Below are positions 26,045 through 35,974 of a stretch of 64,000 bases of DNA, piece by piece. Positions within the stretch are counted from its first letter, which is position 1, and each line of letters begins with the position of its first letter. Position numbers and translations under genes: made by a program. Below the pieces are notes generated by a model. The model was not told where the DNA came from. It was given only the letters and a program-made list of their open reading frames with translations, and made no database searches. The DNA is from Fimbriimonadia bacterium (lineage in GTDB: Bacteria > Armatimonadota > Fimbriimonadia > Fimbriimonadales > Fimbriimonadaceae). The stretch is from positions 96,666-160,665 of the forward strand of contig JAUICQ010000004.1 in the NCBI GenBank assembly GCA_030427425.1. Direction: 5' to 3'.

Positions 26045-28129
26045 ATGAACGATTTTAAGAACTTTTTCAAGAATACAGATATCATACTTGGGTTAGCATT
26101 GTTGCTTATTGTCTCGATGCTTATCCTGCCTATTCCGCACTGGATATTGGATACCGGACTAGTTATTGCGATTGCAACTTCCGTTATTATTATCCTTACA
26201 TCTGTGAACATCGACGATCCGCTAAAACTTAGCATATTCCCCTCTTTGCTCTTAATCTCTACGCTTTTTAGGCTAGCCTTAAGTATTACGGCCACTAAAC
26301 TAATTTTAGGGACTGGTGACGGTGGAAAGGTTATCGAAACGTTCGGTAAGTTTGTTATGGGTGGCGACTTCGTTGTGGGGTTTGTTGCCTTCTTAATTCT
26401 TGTTATCGTCCAGTTTATCGTTATCACGAATGGTGCTGGTCGTGTGTCTGAAGTTGTTGCTAGGTTTACCTTGGACGCTATGCCTGGTAAACAGATGGCT
26501 ATCGATGCCGATCTTGCTGCAGGATTAATCGATGAGAAGATGGCTAAAGAGCGTCGTAAGCACATTAAGAAAGAAGCCGACTTCTATGGTGCGATGGATG
26601 GTGCGAGTAAGTTTGTTAAAGGTGATGCTATTGCGTCTATTTTAATTATCGTTGTTAACATTATTGGTGGCTTTGCAGTAGGATTCTTCCGAGGGGAGGG
26701 AGATGCTAGCTATGTAATTAAGACCTATACACTACTATCTGTTGGTGAAGGTATTGTTGCTCAGATTCCTGCCCTGTTAATATCCACTTCAAGCGGTCTG
26801 TTGGTTACACGTGCTGGTCAGGAAAATACAATGGGTGGAGCGGTGGTCGCTCAGATCTTAGCTCAGCCTAAAGCGCTTATGTCAGCAGGGATCGCACTTG
26901 TTCTTTTTGCTTTTATTCCCGGATTCCCGACCCCCATCTTCCTTGCGATAGGTGGTGGTTTGCTGGGATTGTCTAGATACGTTCAGATGAATCCTATGCT
27001 GTTAGAATTAGCTGAGAGAGGCGGGGTGTTTCCAGAAGAAGAAGCTCCTGTAGAAACAAAAGAACAGGATAGCAATAGTCCGGAATCTGTAATGTCACTG
27101 TTGGATGTGGATGCCCTAGAGATTGAGGTAGGATATGCACTGACGAGATTGGCGGATCCGCGTGTTGGTGGTGATTTAACCGAACGTATAGCTGGTATGC
27201 GAAAGCAGCTTGCTGGAGAGATGGGGTTTGTGGTTCCTAGCGTTAGAATCCGTGACAGCGTCGTATTAAACTCTAATGAATACTGTATTAAGGTTCGGGG
27301 CGAGGAGGTCGCACGGGGTACGTCAGAGGTAGACATGTTGATGGCCTTGGATAATGGAACGGTAATAGAAGAAGTGCCAGGAAAACCGACCAAAGAGCCA
27401 GTGTTCGGAATAGATGCTTTATGGATAAATGAGAAGTTTAAAGACGAAGCCCTTCTGAATGGATATACCATCATTGAACCAACTGCGGTAATGGCTACTC
27501 ACCTGAATGAAGTAATTAAACAGCATGCTGCGGAGCTATTAACTAGACAGGATGTACAAGGCTTAATCGATAATGTAAAAGAGAGAAATAAAGCAGTTGT
27601 AGATGAACTAATACCTAACTTGGTTTCTGTTGGTGATGTTCAGAAAGTATTGCAGCATCTGCTTCGTGAAAGAGTGCCTATTAAGGATATGGTGGCGATT
27701 CTGGAAACCATGGCCGACTATGCTCCTAAGACAAAAGAGCCCGATTCTCTTGGGGAAGTAGTAAGGGCTGCTATCTGCAGAACTGTTACTGGGATGTATG
27801 TAAATGAGGATAATAAACTTTACTGTATAACCCTTGCTCCATCATTAGAAAAGCAGCTAGGTGATAATGTTCAGACTAACTCTTTTGGAACCACTATCGG
27901 GATGGATCCCGAACTCCAGAAGACCTTAGTTCAGAAAATTGAGGATGCCTATGAGAGGGCAGAGACCTCTAACTTTAGTAATCCAATACTATTATGTAAT
28001 TCTCAAATACGTCTAGGTATGCATAGACTTATTTCACGATATATGCCTAAATTGCCAGTGGTAGCTTTTAATGAAATTACTCCTAGGGCAGAAGTCGAGT
28101 TTGTTCAACAAGTTAAATTAGATGCTTAA
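26045..28129 (+). CDS. flhA: Flagellar biosynthesis protein FlhA
   Basis: A 694-residue protein of the FHIPEP family, the export-gate subunit of the flagellar type III secretion system in the inner membrane. It shows LFRLALSITATKLIL near residue 79, GAGRVSEVVARFTLDAMPGKQMAID near 137, eight N-terminal membrane helices and a full cytoplasmic domain (EVGYALTRLADPRVGGDL onward). Length and sequence style fit FlhA better than the injectisome SctV. It is alone: neither flhB nor fliP/Q/R, nor any other flagellar gene, lies nearby. It is flanked by repeat-rich gaps. The frame is intact, so it is probably under selection. Confidence 0.95.
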   Translation: MNDFKNFFKNTDIILGLALLLIVSMLILPIPHWILDTGLVIAIATSVIIILTSVNIDDPLKLSIFPSLLLISTLFRLALSITATKLILGTGDGGKVIETFGKFVMGGDFVVGFVAFLILVIVQFIVITNGAGRVSEVVARFTLDAMPGKQMAIDADLAAGLIDEKMAKERRKHIKKEADFYGAMDGASKFVKGDAIASILIIVVNIIGGFAVGFFRGEGDASYVIKTYTLLSVGEGIVAQIPALLISTSSGLLVTRAGQENTMGGAVVAQILAQPKALMSAGIALVLFAFIPGFPTPIFLAIGGGLLGLSRYVQMNPMLLELAERGGVFPEEEAPVETKEQDSNSPESVMSLLDVDALEIEVGYALTRLADPRVGGDLTERIAGMRKQLAGEMGFVVPSVRIRDSVVLNSNEYCIKVRGEEVARGTSEVDMLMALDNGTVIEEVPGKPTKEPVFGIDALWINEKFKDEALLNGYTIIEPTAVMATHLNEVIKQHAAELLTRQDVQGLIDNVKERNKAVVDELIPNLVSVGDVQKVLQHLLRERVPIKDMVAILETMADYAPKTKEPDSLGEVVRAAICRTVTGMYVNEDNKLYCITLAPSLEKQLGDNVQTNSFGTTIGMDPELQKTLVQKIEDAYERAETSNFSNPILLCNSQIRLGMHRLISRYMPKLPVVAFNEITPRAEVEFVQQVKLDA

Positions 28130-28483
28130 GCTAGTAATTTAGTCGTTTTCTTCCTGCACATCTTTAATGTTTTGGCGTTTTGTGCAGTGAGCATTAGTGT
28201 ATTGCATGTTTCTTTGCTATTGATTCTTGAGGTGTTTTCTGGATCCCCTTCGAGGATGACCCCGGTCGGTGGCGCGAGCGTGATAGGTTGGCAATAATTA
28301 TTAATTTAAAATATAGTAAATGGACCTTGTTTATTACCATGCTTCCCGCTAGTAGGTCATCCACTTGTGTGTGTTCACTAATTCGGTGACAAACAAATGT
28401 GCAATAGCATTTCAGTTTAGAAGAGGATTAGAGTGCTGAAGTATCCCGATGCGGCAAACATCAGAATACTACAAACACGGATT
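28130..28483. repeat. Intergenic region with one palindromic repeat
   Basis: CTGGATCCCCTTCGAGGATG at about 28229-28258 is the reverse complement of the unit CATCCTCGAAGGGGATCC seen elsewhere. It is followed by CCCCGGTCGGTGGCGCGAGC. Otherwise nothing is recognised between the convergent flhA and glpX. Confidence 0.6.
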
Positions 28484-29485
28484 CTAACTAGCGATACTAA
28501 ACGATTCTAGGTCTAGTTTGAAACATTTCTTCTCTTCCACTTCAGGGATTCGATTGTAGCATGTTTCTATCCTTCTAATGGTGCCAGTGCCAGAGTTCAT
28601 AATAATCGATTCCGTGTATGCGCTCGATCGTTTAAATCTTACGCCTTTCAGTAGATCGCCGGTCGTGACCCCCGTAGCAGCAAAAATCACTTTTCCAGAA
28701 GCTAAATCCTCAGTATGGAGCACTCGATTAGGATCGCCATTCATCATTTTAGCAGCACGCTCCTCTTGTTCACTATTAGCAAATACTAACCTAGCTTGCA
28801 TTTCGCCACCAAAACATTGCACGGCAGCGGCTGATAAAACTCCTTCAGGGGCTCCTCCAATACCGAACAGAGCGTCTACACCGGAATCGGGATCCAGCGC
28901 TGCAATCGCTACAGAGAGGTCGCCGTCTGGTACAAGATGAACTCTTGCTCCTGTTTCTCGTATCTCATTAATTAAGTTTTGATGCCTGTCTCTTTCGAGT
29001 ATCCCTATGGTGAGCGATTCTATGTCTTTTTCTAGAGCTTTTGCGATGAGTCTAGCATTTACTTTAGCAGGAAGGGTGATATCGATAATCCCGATACAAT
29101 CTTTCCCAACAACAATCTTGTCCATATAACAATCGGGTGCATGCATTAGTTTCCCCTGACCCTTAACCGTCGCAGCTAATACGGCTATTGAATTTGGTGT
29201 ACCATTAGCACATAGGTTGGTTCCTTCCAAGGGATCTACGGCGATCTGTACTTCATCACCTTTTCCTGTTCCTACTTTTTCACCAATATAGAGCATAGGC
29301 GCTTCATCACGTTCGCCTTCACCAATTACTACCGTGCCATCGATATCCATTGTGCCTAACACATGACGCATAGCTTCACAAGCAGCCTGGTCGGCCCCTT
29401 TTCTATCACCTTTACCTACCCACCTTGAACATGCCAGGGCAGCAGTCTCCGTTACTTTAAGAAAATCTAAACTACTAAAAAACAT
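28484..29485 (-). CDS. glpX: Class II fructose-1,6-bisphosphatase (GlpX / SBPase type)
   Basis: A 333-residue metal-dependent sugar bisphosphatase that removes the 1-phosphate of fructose-1,6-bisphosphate (in some lineages also sedoheptulose-1,7-bisphosphate) in gluconeogenesis. Motifs are VIGEGERDEAPMLYIGEKVG, VDPLEGTNLCANG and GIGGAPEGVLSAAAVQC. The ATG at 29485 is preferred over a TTG at 29512, because MFFSSLDFLKVTETAAL matches the usual N-terminus. The gene is monocistronic. Confidence 0.96.
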   Translation of the reverse strand: MFFSSLDFLKVTETAALACSRWVGKGDRKGADQAACEAMRHVLGTMDIDGTVVIGEGERDEAPMLYIGEKVGTGKGDEVQIAVDPLEGTNLCANGTPNSIAVLAATVKGQGKLMHAPDCYMDKIVVGKDCIGIIDITLPAKVNARLIAKALEKDIESLTIGILERDRHQNLINEIRETGARVHLVPDGDLSVAIAALDPDSGVDALFGIGGAPEGVLSAAAVQCFGGEMQARLVFANSEQEERAAKMMNGDPNRVLHTEDLASGKVIFAATGVTTGDLLKGVRFKRSSAYTESIIMNSGTGTIRRIETCYNRIPEVEEKKCFKLDLESFSIAS

Positions 29486-29887
29486 TTTTTTACCACTTAA
29501 TAATCTGTTCAAAGTACTAATGTTCAGGTCATATATTTTAATCTTTATAAACCCAACTAGTTATATGAGGACATGGTCACCGACGACATACAGTGTCTGT
29601 GTGACAGAGAATTGAGAGAAGTAAGAGTAAATCTTCCACATATGGAAGGTTATACTCAAGTGTGGGTTCTATAAAGAGCCACTGCTTCCCAAGCGTATCC
29701 GTCTTCCCGACGTCATATATAGTCGGGATCCATGACCTTATATAATTAACCTAATACTTCAGGACTAATTTAATAATACAATTGTTGGGTATAACTGCTA
29801 GAAGATTTACTAATGGTAGAAAAAAGTGGATTTTAAAGAATTATTTTACACAAAAGTTAAGAGATAATGGTAATATTAATATATAGT
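29486..29887. repeat. Intergenic region with degenerate dispersed repeats
   Basis: Holds a small palindrome CTTCCACATATGGAAG (29633-29648), TATACTCAAGTGTGGGTTCT and CGTCTTCCCGACGTCATATA followed by TAGTCGGGATCC, which resemble the units at 63 kb. No coding potential is recognised. The right end must carry the tRNA-Asn promoter. Confidence 0.55.
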
Positions 29888-29962
29888 TGCCGCATAGCTC
29901 AGCGGTAGAGCAGCTGACTGTTAATCAGCGGGTCCTAGGTTCGAATCCTAGTGCGGCAGCCA
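29888..29962 (+). tRNA. tRNA-Asn (anticodon GTT)
   Basis: A complete cloverleaf. The acceptor TGCCGCA pairs with TGCGGCA, the D arm is GCTC-AGCGGTAGA-GC, the anticodon arm GCTGA-CTGTTAA-TCAGC carries GTT, and the T arm is CTAGG-TTCGAAT-CCTAG. The encoded CCA ends at 29962. Confidence 0.96.
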
Positions 29963-29977
29963 TTAGTAAATTTCAGA

Positions 29978-30388
29978 GTGTTTAAATTACTCCATCTCCT
30001 CAGAAGCGAATATATCTACTTATTCATTTTTGCTACCCTATTAGGCTTTTTATCTTCAATTCAGCTTAGTTTTAGTATTTATACAAATACTGTAAATTGT
30101 ACAATCGGATGTTCTCATGTGCGTGACAGTGTCTGGTTTGGAGTGCCTGTTGCGTATTTAGGAGCTATTCATTATGTTTGGCTGGGTTTCCTGGGATATT
30201 TGCAGTATAAAAAATGGATTCCTTCATTTGTTAAGTTACTATTGTATCTGCAGGCAAGTATAGGTTTTGGTGTAAGTCTAAGTCTAGGATATAAGATGGT
30301 ATCAAACGGACTAAACTGTGCTAATTGTTGGATGTCTTTTGCTGCATCCATGATCCTGGTTGTTGCTCTTGTAGTGAAAAAATGGTAG
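29978..30388 (+). CDS. VKOR-family membrane thiol oxidase
   Basis: A protein of about 136 residues with four membrane segments resembling bacterial vitamin K epoxide reductase homologs, which re-oxidise DsbA-type proteins and so replace DsbB. It has CTIGCSHVRDSVWFGVPVAYLG (conserved Cys, Ser and G-P-A segment) and an active-site-like CANC near residue 114. The frame is open back into the tRNA gene. The GTG at 29978 is taken as the start because earlier codons overlap tRNA-Asn. It lies 15 bases after the tRNA and may be cotranscribed with it. No DsbA partner is in the window. Confidence 0.8.
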   Translation: MFKLLHLLRSEYIYLFIFATLLGFLSSIQLSFSIYTNTVNCTIGCSHVRDSVWFGVPVAYLGAIHYVWLGFLGYLQYKKWIPSFVKLLLYLQASIGFGVSLSLGYKMVSNGLNCANCWMSFAASMILVVALVVKKW

Positions 30389-30409
30389 ATCCACTTTGGA
30401 ATTTAGTGA

Positions 30410-30877
30410 TCAATGGCCATGATTGTGGCCATGATTGCTTTTTAATGAATCCTTGCTCACTCCTAATGCATGCTTGAAGACGAGCTCCCCGCCTTTATGG
30501 CCTGTGATAATTAGTAATGCCAATGCAAAAGCTATTGAAAGTGGAAGCGTCCATGATTGCCTGTCTGATTTGTGGTTAACATAGGCCCATATAGTGAGTA
30601 CGGTGTAGGTGATACTGGTAGCAATTGCCCACAGCATGTGATTGTACATGGCTGCATGGGATATATCATTGTGCGCAACAGTATTATAGGTAACCCATCC
30701 TGAAATTAATGTGGCAAGATTGATTGCGGTGCCCAAAAGTAGGTTCCAATATGCAGCATTCCTAATCTGTTGATGGTGAGAGTTTTTCAAAGAGAATAAA
30801 GAAAAAATATATAAGATGCTTGATGTAGCAAGTAATGCTATGCTGAAATGTACAAAAACTGGATGATAATGTTCCAT
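30410..30877 (-). CDS. DUF2231-type membrane protein with His-rich tail
   Basis: A 155-residue four-helix membrane protein. HPVFVHFSIALLATSSILY at the start and TGHKGGELVFKHALGV near residue 128 match the DUF2231 family, whose histidines suggest metal or haem binding; the function is not established. The C-terminus ends NHGHNHGH, a possible metal-binding tail. It is convergent with the VKOR gene, with 21 bases between the stops. Confidence 0.82.
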   Translation of the reverse strand: MEHYHPVFVHFSIALLATSSILYIFSLFSLKNSHHQQIRNAAYWNLLLGTAINLATLISGWVTYNTVAHNDISHAAMYNHMLWAIATSITYTVLTIWAYVNHKSDRQSWTLPLSIAFALALLIITGHKGGELVFKHALGVSKDSLKSNHGHNHGH

Positions 30878-31012
30878 ATGGCTTCCCCTTAGGTTACATA
30901 TTGGTTGTACGTGCTTTAATAAGAACTGTTGATTTTAACTGAATACAGAATAATTGTGTAGATTTCACTTTAAAATATATAAGTTAATATCTATCGTGCC
31001 TCGTTATATCTG

Positions 31013-31042
31013 TTGACAAGATTAAGGTATTTGCATCATAAT
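31013..31042 (+). promoter_or_regulatory. Strong sigma-70-like promoter of the ribosomal protein operon
   Basis: TTGACA at 31013-31018 and CATAAT at 31037-31042, spaced 18 bases. This would give a leader of about 190 bases before rpsL. The leader (31050-31238) has no clear attenuator hairpin that I can see. It is the best promoter match in the window and faces the whole str-S10 block. Confidence 0.7.
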
Positions 31043-31238
31043 TAAGAAGGTATATCATGCCAGGAGTTATCATATAGGTTAAAAACAGCTTTTATATGCT
31101 TAAGTTTTATAGGGGCACGGTTGTTTATTTCATGTTGATGAATGTAATAGCGGATGTTTTTATATGAAAAGGTTCTGGGAATGTTAATAGAAAGGAAAGA
31201 ATTATAAAAAGGAAAGAAATAAAGATAAAAGAGGAAGC

Positions 31239-31622
31239 ATGCCTACAATAAACCAGTTAGTTCGCAAAGGGCGAAAGTTATCAAATGTTAAATCGAAGTC
31301 GCCGGCATTAAAGAGATGTCCGCAGCGTCGTGGAGTATGTACGATAGTTCGTACAATGACCCCTAAGAAGCCTAACTCGGCTCTTCGTAAAATTGCTCGT
31401 GTGCGTTTGACCAATGGTATAGAGGTAACTGCTTATGTTCCTGGTATTGGTCATAACTTACAAGAGCACTCTGTTGTATTAATTAGAGGGGGTCGTGTAA
31501 AGGACCTTCCTGGTGTGCGTTATCACATTGTTCGTGGTGCGCTCCAGACTGCCGGTACAAACAACAGGAAGCAGGGTAGAAGTAAATACGGAACAAAGAG
31601 ACCACATGAGGGAGGTAAGTAA
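31239..31622 (+). CDS. rpsL: 30S ribosomal protein S12
   Basis: 127 residues. S12 lies at the decoding centre of the 30S subunit. The streptomycin-site segments are normal: [11 protein letters not shown] (Lys kept) and [19 protein letters not shown]. It is the first gene of the str block, after a leader of about 190 bases from the promoter at 31013. Confidence 0.99.
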   Translation: MPTINQLVRKGRKLSNVKSKSPALKRCPQRRGVCTIVRTMTPKKPNSALRKIARVRLTNGIEVTAYVPGIGHNLQEHSVVLIRGGRVKDLPGVRYHIVRGALQTAGTNNRKQGRSKYGTKRPHEGGK

Positions 31623-31626
31623 TTAG

Positions 31627-32097
31627 ATGTCCAGAAAATCGAGAGCAGAGCGTCGTGTAGTTCAGCCAGATCCTGTATATGGGAGTGAGTTGATTGCAAG
31701 ATTTGTAAATAGAATGATGTTAGGTGGTAAGAAGGTTACTGCTGAGAAGATTTTTTATGCTGCATTAAAGCAGTTGGAAGAGAAGACAGAGACTCCAGCG
31801 TTAGAGGCTTTTGAGAAAGCAATTGGCAATGTGACTCCTACTGTAGAGGTGCGTCCTCGCCGTGTTGGTGGTCAGACATACCAGGTGCCTATGGAAGTTC
31901 GTCCTGAAAGGAAGACTACTTTGGCGCTTCGTTGGATAGTTAGCTATTCCAGAAAAAGAAGTGGAAGAAGCATGGGTGAGAAGTTGTCTGGTGAATTGAT
32001 TGACGCATTTAATGGTACTGGTGCATCAGTGAAAAAGCGTGAAGAAGCGCATAGAATGGCTGAGGCAAACAGGGCCTTTTCACATTATAGATTTTAG
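31627..32097 (+). CDS. rpsG: 30S ribosomal protein S7
   Basis: 156 residues, the usual length. S7 nucleates assembly of the 30S head and contacts the E-site tRNA. SRKSRAERR at the start, FVNRMMLGGKK and RVGGQTYQVPMEV are typical. It begins 4 bases after rpsL, so the two are translated from one mRNA. Confidence 0.99.
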   Translation: MSRKSRAERRVVQPDPVYGSELIARFVNRMMLGGKKVTAEKIFYAALKQLEEKTETPALEAFEKAIGNVTPTVEVRPRRVGGQTYQVPMEVRPERKTTLALRWIVSYSRKRSGRSMGEKLSGELIDAFNGTGASVKKREEAHRMAEANRAFSHYRF

Positions 32098-32115
32098 GTT
32101 TGAGAGTTAATTAAA

Positions 32116-34245
32116 ATGGCAAGAACACATCCTTTGGAACGAACAAGAAATATTGGTATTGCAGCTCATATTGATGCTGGTAAGACCACGACTACTGAGC
32201 GTATTTTATACTATACAGGTAGAACATATAAGATAGGTGAGGTGCATGACGGTGCTGCTACTATGGACTGGATGGAGCAGGAGCAGGAGCGTGGTATTAC
32301 TATTACTTCGGCTGCTACAAGTGCATTCTGGAGTGGATCTAAGGGCGATAAGCCTGAGCATCAGATTAACATTATAGACACTCCTGGTCACGTAGACTTT
32401 ACTGTTGAGGTAGAGCGATCTCTCCGTGTACTAGACGGTGCTGTTGCTGTATTCTGTGCAGTAGGTGGCGTGCAGCCTCAGTCTGAGACTGTTTGGAGAC
32501 AGGCTAACAAGTATAAGGTTCCTCGTATTGTTTACATAAACAAGATGGACCGTACTGGTGCCGATTTCTATTCAGTAGTAGAGAGAGTTAAAGATAGATT
32601 AGGTGCTAATGCTTCTCCGCTGCAGATTCCTATTGGTGCGGAATCGGAATATCAGGGTTATATTGATTTGTTAACCATGAAAGCAACTATTTATACCTCT
32701 GATGATGGTAAGCAGTATGAAGAGAGTGATATCCCTTCAGAGTATCAGGATAAGGCTAGCTCCTACCGTGAAGCATTAATGGAAGCTCTTTCAGAGTTTG
32801 ACGATTCTATTATGGAGAAGTTCTTAGAAGGCGAAGAGATCTCTCTAGATACTATCAGGGCAGCCATCCGAGCAGGGACTCTTGCTAACAAGTTTGTTCC
32901 AGTGCTTAGTGGTTCATCCTTTAAGAATAAAGGTGTTCAGGCCATGCTTGATGCGGTTGTAGATTATCTTCCTTCTCCTTTAGATGTAGGTGCTGTTCAT
33001 GGTGTAAATCCAAGGACAGAAGAAGCGCTTTCTAGAGAGCCTAGTGATACTGCTCCTTTCTCTGCTTTAGCGTTTAAGGTTATGAGTGATAAGTTTGTAG
33101 GAAGGTTAACTTTCTTACGAGTTTATAGTGGTACTTTGAAGAAGGGTAGTGCTATCACCGTTGCTTATCGTGATCCTATGACTAACGAGTTCCGTTCTCG
33201 TAGTGAAAGAGTGGGTCGTATCCTTAAGATGCATGCAAATAGCCGAGAGGATATGGATGAGGTGTTTACCGGTGATATTGTTGGCGTAATTGGTGTAAAC
33301 GATGTTTCTACTGGTTATACCATCTGTGATTCTGGTAACATTATTGCGCTAGAGAGCATTAAGTTCCCTGAGCCAGTTATCCAGATAGCTATCGAACCTA
33401 AGAGTAAAGCCGACCAAGAGAAGCTTGGTACTAGTTTGCAGCGATTAGCTCAAGAAGATCCTACATTTAGGGTGTTCACCGATGCTGAGAGTGGTCAGAC
33501 CATTATCAGTGGAATGGGCGAGCTTCATCTTGAGATTATTGTTGATAGGCTTAAGAGAGAGTTTGGCGTAGAGGCAAGCAAAGGTAAGCCGCAGGTTGCG
33601 TACCGTGAGACAGTAAGATCTAAGGCTAAGGGTGAAGGTAAGTTCATCAGACAGTCTGGTGGTTCTGGTCAGTACGGTCACTGTGTGCTTGAAATTGAGC
33701 CGTTAGAAGTAGGTAAAGGGTTCGAATTTGCAAGTAAGGTTGTAGGTGGATCTATTCCGAAGGAGTATATCCCTGCAATTGAGAAAGGTGTTAAAGAAGC
33801 TATGATAGCCGGTGTTATGGCAGGTTATCCTGTTGTAGACGTAAAGGTTAGCGTGCTGGAAGGTAGCTACCACGACGTAGACTCTAATGAGAATGCGTTT
33901 AAGCAGGCAGGGATTCTTGGTTTTAGGGAAGCGATGAGAAAAGCTAGTCCTGTTATTAAGGAACCTATTATGCATGTTGAAGTTACGACACCTGAAAACA
34001 ATGTTGGTGATGTTGTTGGCGACCTAAATGGTAGACGTGGACGCATCGAAGGTATGGAGCCAGCGATGGGTGGTGTATCTGTGGTAAACGCTCATGTACC
34101 GCTATCTGAAATGTTTGGTTACGTAACTACATTACGGTCATTGACTCAGGGTAGAGCGAGTCCTAACGTGACTCCTTCTCACTATGAAGAGGTACCTACC
34201 AACGTTGCTCAAGAAATTATGACGAAATCGCAGTCAGGAAGATAA
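32116..34245 (+). CDS. fusA: Elongation factor G
   Basis: A 709-residue translocase GTPase. G1 is [11 protein letters not shown]2/G3 are RGITITSAA and DTPGHVDF, and G4 is NKMD. Domains II to V follow ([10 protein letters not shown], and [20 protein letters not shown] with the tip of domain IV). It lies directly after rpsG and before tuf, as in many bacteria. The length is slightly above the usual 690-700. Confidence 0.99.
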   Translation: MARTHPLERTRNIGIAAHIDAGKTTTTERILYYTGRTYKIGEVHDGAATMDWMEQEQERGITITSAATSAFWSGSKGDKPEHQINIIDTPGHVDFTVEVERSLRVLDGAVAVFCAVGGVQPQSETVWRQANKYKVPRIVYINKMDRTGADFYSVVERVKDRLGANASPLQIPIGAESEYQGYIDLLTMKATIYTSDDGKQYEESDIPSEYQDKASSYREALMEALSEFDDSIMEKFLEGEEISLDTIRAAIRAGTLANKFVPVLSGSSFKNKGVQAMLDAVVDYLPSPLDVGAVHGVNPRTEEALSREPSDTAPFSALAFKVMSDKFVGRLTFLRVYSGTLKKGSAITVAYRDPMTNEFRSRSERVGRILKMHANSREDMDEVFTGDIVGVIGVNDVSTGYTICDSGNIIALESIKFPEPVIQIAIEPKSKADQEKLGTSLQRLAQEDPTFRVFTDAESGQTIISGMGELHLEIIVDRLKREFGVEASKGKPQVAYRETVRSKAKGEGKFIRQSGGSGQYGHCVLEIEPLEVGKGFEFASKVVGGSIPKEYIPAIEKGVKEAMIAGVMAGYPVVDVKVSVLEGSYHDVDSNENAFKQAGILGFREAMRKASPVIKEPIMHVEVTTPENNVGDVVGDLNGRRGRIEGMEPAMGGVSVVNAHVPLSEMFGYVTTLRSLTQGRASPNVTPSHYEEVPTNVAQEIMTKSQSGR

Positions 34246-34287
34246 GTTTTAAAATATAATATAGATATATCATAAAGGAAAAAGTTT

Positions 34288-35490
34288 ATGGCAAGACAAA
34301 AATTTGAAAGAACAAAACCACACGTAAATATAGGAACTATTGGTCACGTAGACCATGGAAAGACATCTTTAACAGCTGCTATTACTAAAGTATTAGCAGA
34401 GAAGAACTTAGCAAAGTTAAGTAAGTACGACGAGATTGATGGTGCACCTGAAGAAAAAGCACGAGGTATTACCATTAACATTGCTCACGTTGAGTATGAG
34501 ACAGCAAACAGACATTATGCACACGTAGACTGTCCTGGTCACGCCGACTTCATTAAGAACATGATTACCGGTGCTGCTCAGATGGACGGTGCTATTCTCG
34601 TAGTATCTGCAGCTGACGGTCCTATGCCACAGACAAGAGAGCACATTCTTCTTTCTCGTCAGGCAGGTGTTAAGAATATCGTTGTATTCTTAAACAAGTG
34701 TGACCAAGTAGACGATCCTGAATTATTAGAACTAGTTGAAATGGAAGTAAGAGAGCAGTTAAGTGCTTATGATTACCCAGGTGATGATGTTCCTGTAATC
34801 AAGGGTTCTGCAAAGAGCGTATTAGATTTAGATAAAATTGATGAGAGCAACCAGTATGTAAAAGCTGTAAGCGATCTTATGGATGCTGTTGATAACTACA
34901 TCCCAACTCCTGAAAGAGATACAGACAAACCATTCCTAATGGCAGTTGAAGACGTATTTACTATTACCGGTAGAGGTACAGTTGCTACTGGTCGTGTAGA
35001 GCGTGGTACATTGAAAGCCATGACCGAAGTTGAAATCGTAGGTATTGCAAAAGAGAGCAGAAAGACTACTTGTACAGGTATTGAGATGTTCAGAAAGCTT
35101 CTTGACGACTGTCAGGCAGGTGACAACGTAGGTCTACTACTTAGAGGTGTTGAAAGAACCGATATCGAAAGAGGTATGGTTGTAGCTAAGCCAGGAAGTA
35201 TTACTCCTCACACTTCATTTGAAGCTCAGGTATACGTACTATCCAAAGAAGAGGGTGGACGTCATACTCCATTCGTAGCTGGTTACCGACCACAGTTCTT
35301 CTTCAGAACTACAGACGTAACTGGTACATTAGGTTTAGCTGATGGTGTTGAGATGTGTATGCCTGGTGATAACGTAACCATGAAAGTAGATCTTATCAAT
35401 CCGATTGCTCTTGAAGAAGGGTCTAAGTTTACCATTCGTGAAGGTGGTAGAACCGTAGGTGCTGGTACAGTAACTAAGGTTGTAAAGTAA
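34288..35490 (+). CDS. tuf: Elongation factor Tu
   Basis: A 400-residue GTPase that brings aminoacyl-tRNA to the ribosome. G1 is [15 protein letters not shown] is G3 and NKCD is G4. The ending is [18 protein letters not shown]. An AAAGGA ribosome site lies 7 bases before the ATG. Codon choice differs from the flanks (more C-ending codons), as expected for very high expression. A second tuf copy cannot be excluded outside the window. Confidence 0.99.
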   Translation: MARQKFERTKPHVNIGTIGHVDHGKTSLTAAITKVLAEKNLAKLSKYDEIDGAPEEKARGITINIAHVEYETANRHYAHVDCPGHADFIKNMITGAAQMDGAILVVSAADGPMPQTREHILLSRQAGVKNIVVFLNKCDQVDDPELLELVEMEVREQLSAYDYPGDDVPVIKGSAKSVLDLDKIDESNQYVKAVSDLMDAVDNYIPTPERDTDKPFLMAVEDVFTITGRGTVATGRVERGTLKAMTEVEIVGIAKESRKTTCTGIEMFRKLLDDCQAGDNVGLLLRGVERTDIERGMVVAKPGSITPHTSFEAQVYVLSKEEGGRHTPFVAGYRPQFFFRTTDVTGTLGLADGVEMCMPGDNVTMKVDLINPIALEEGSKFTIREGGRTVGAGTVTKVVK

Positions 35491-35510
35491 GATAAGTATT
35501 ACAATAATTC

Positions 35511-35531
35511 ACCCCAGCTTGAAGCTGGGGT
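35511..35531 (+). terminator. Hairpin between tuf and rpsJ
   Basis: ACCCCAGCT-TGA-AGCTGGGGT, a perfect 9-bp stem followed by ATTATTATAT. It may be a partial terminator separating the str and S10 parts, or an RNA processing site. The short T content argues for read-through. Confidence 0.6.
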
Positions 35532-35555
35532 ATTATTATATAAGTAGATATAGTT

Positions 35556-35864
35556 ATGAACGCACAAAGAGTAAGAATACGTTTAGCTGCATACGATAGC
35601 CGCATCTTAGATTTAGCTGCAGAGAAGATTGCAGATACAGCTAAGAAGACAGGTGCCAATGTAAGTGGTCCGTTACCACTTCCAACTAGAAAGCGCAGAT
35701 TCTGTGTTATTCGTGGTCCTCATATTGATAAAGAGTCTATGGAGCACTTTGAATTAAGAACTCACAAGAGACTCATTGATATTAAAGAGCCTACAAATAA
35801 GACAATTGATGCACTTATGCGCCTAGAGCTAGCAAGTGGTGTAGATATCCAGATTAAAACGTAA
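35556..35864 (+). CDS. rpsJ: 30S ribosomal protein S10
   Basis: 102 residues. S10 is in the 30S head and also acts as NusE in antitermination. [14 protein letters not shown] and [19 protein letters not shown], with [13 protein letters not shown], are standard. It is followed by a 110-base spacer to rplC. Confidence 0.99.
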   Translation: MNAQRVRIRLAAYDSRILDLAAEKIADTAKKTGANVSGPLPLPTRKRRFCVIRGPHIDKESMEHFELRTHKRLIDIKEPTNKTIDALMRLELASGVDIQIKT

Positions 35865-35974
35865 TTTAAAAAAAAGTATAGTTTGGCTTCGCAGAAATAT
35901 CATTTGTGACCCTATTAATTTGATTGAGGGCGACACTAAGTAGTGGTAATTTACGGAAGAAGCTAGGAGAAAAT

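Noticed and set aside
26035..26565. Frame opposite the start of flhA
   Set aside because: flhA on the plus strand is unmistakable; this frame has no motif and arises from its codon pattern.
26045..28129. Injectisome export gate (SctV) in place of FlhA
   Set aside because: Sequence landmarks and length fit the flagellar branch, and no other injectisome gene is near.
30410..30440. Short direct repeats GGCCATGATT near 30414
   Set aside because: They are the Gly-His-Asn codons of the His-rich tail of the DUF2231 protein.
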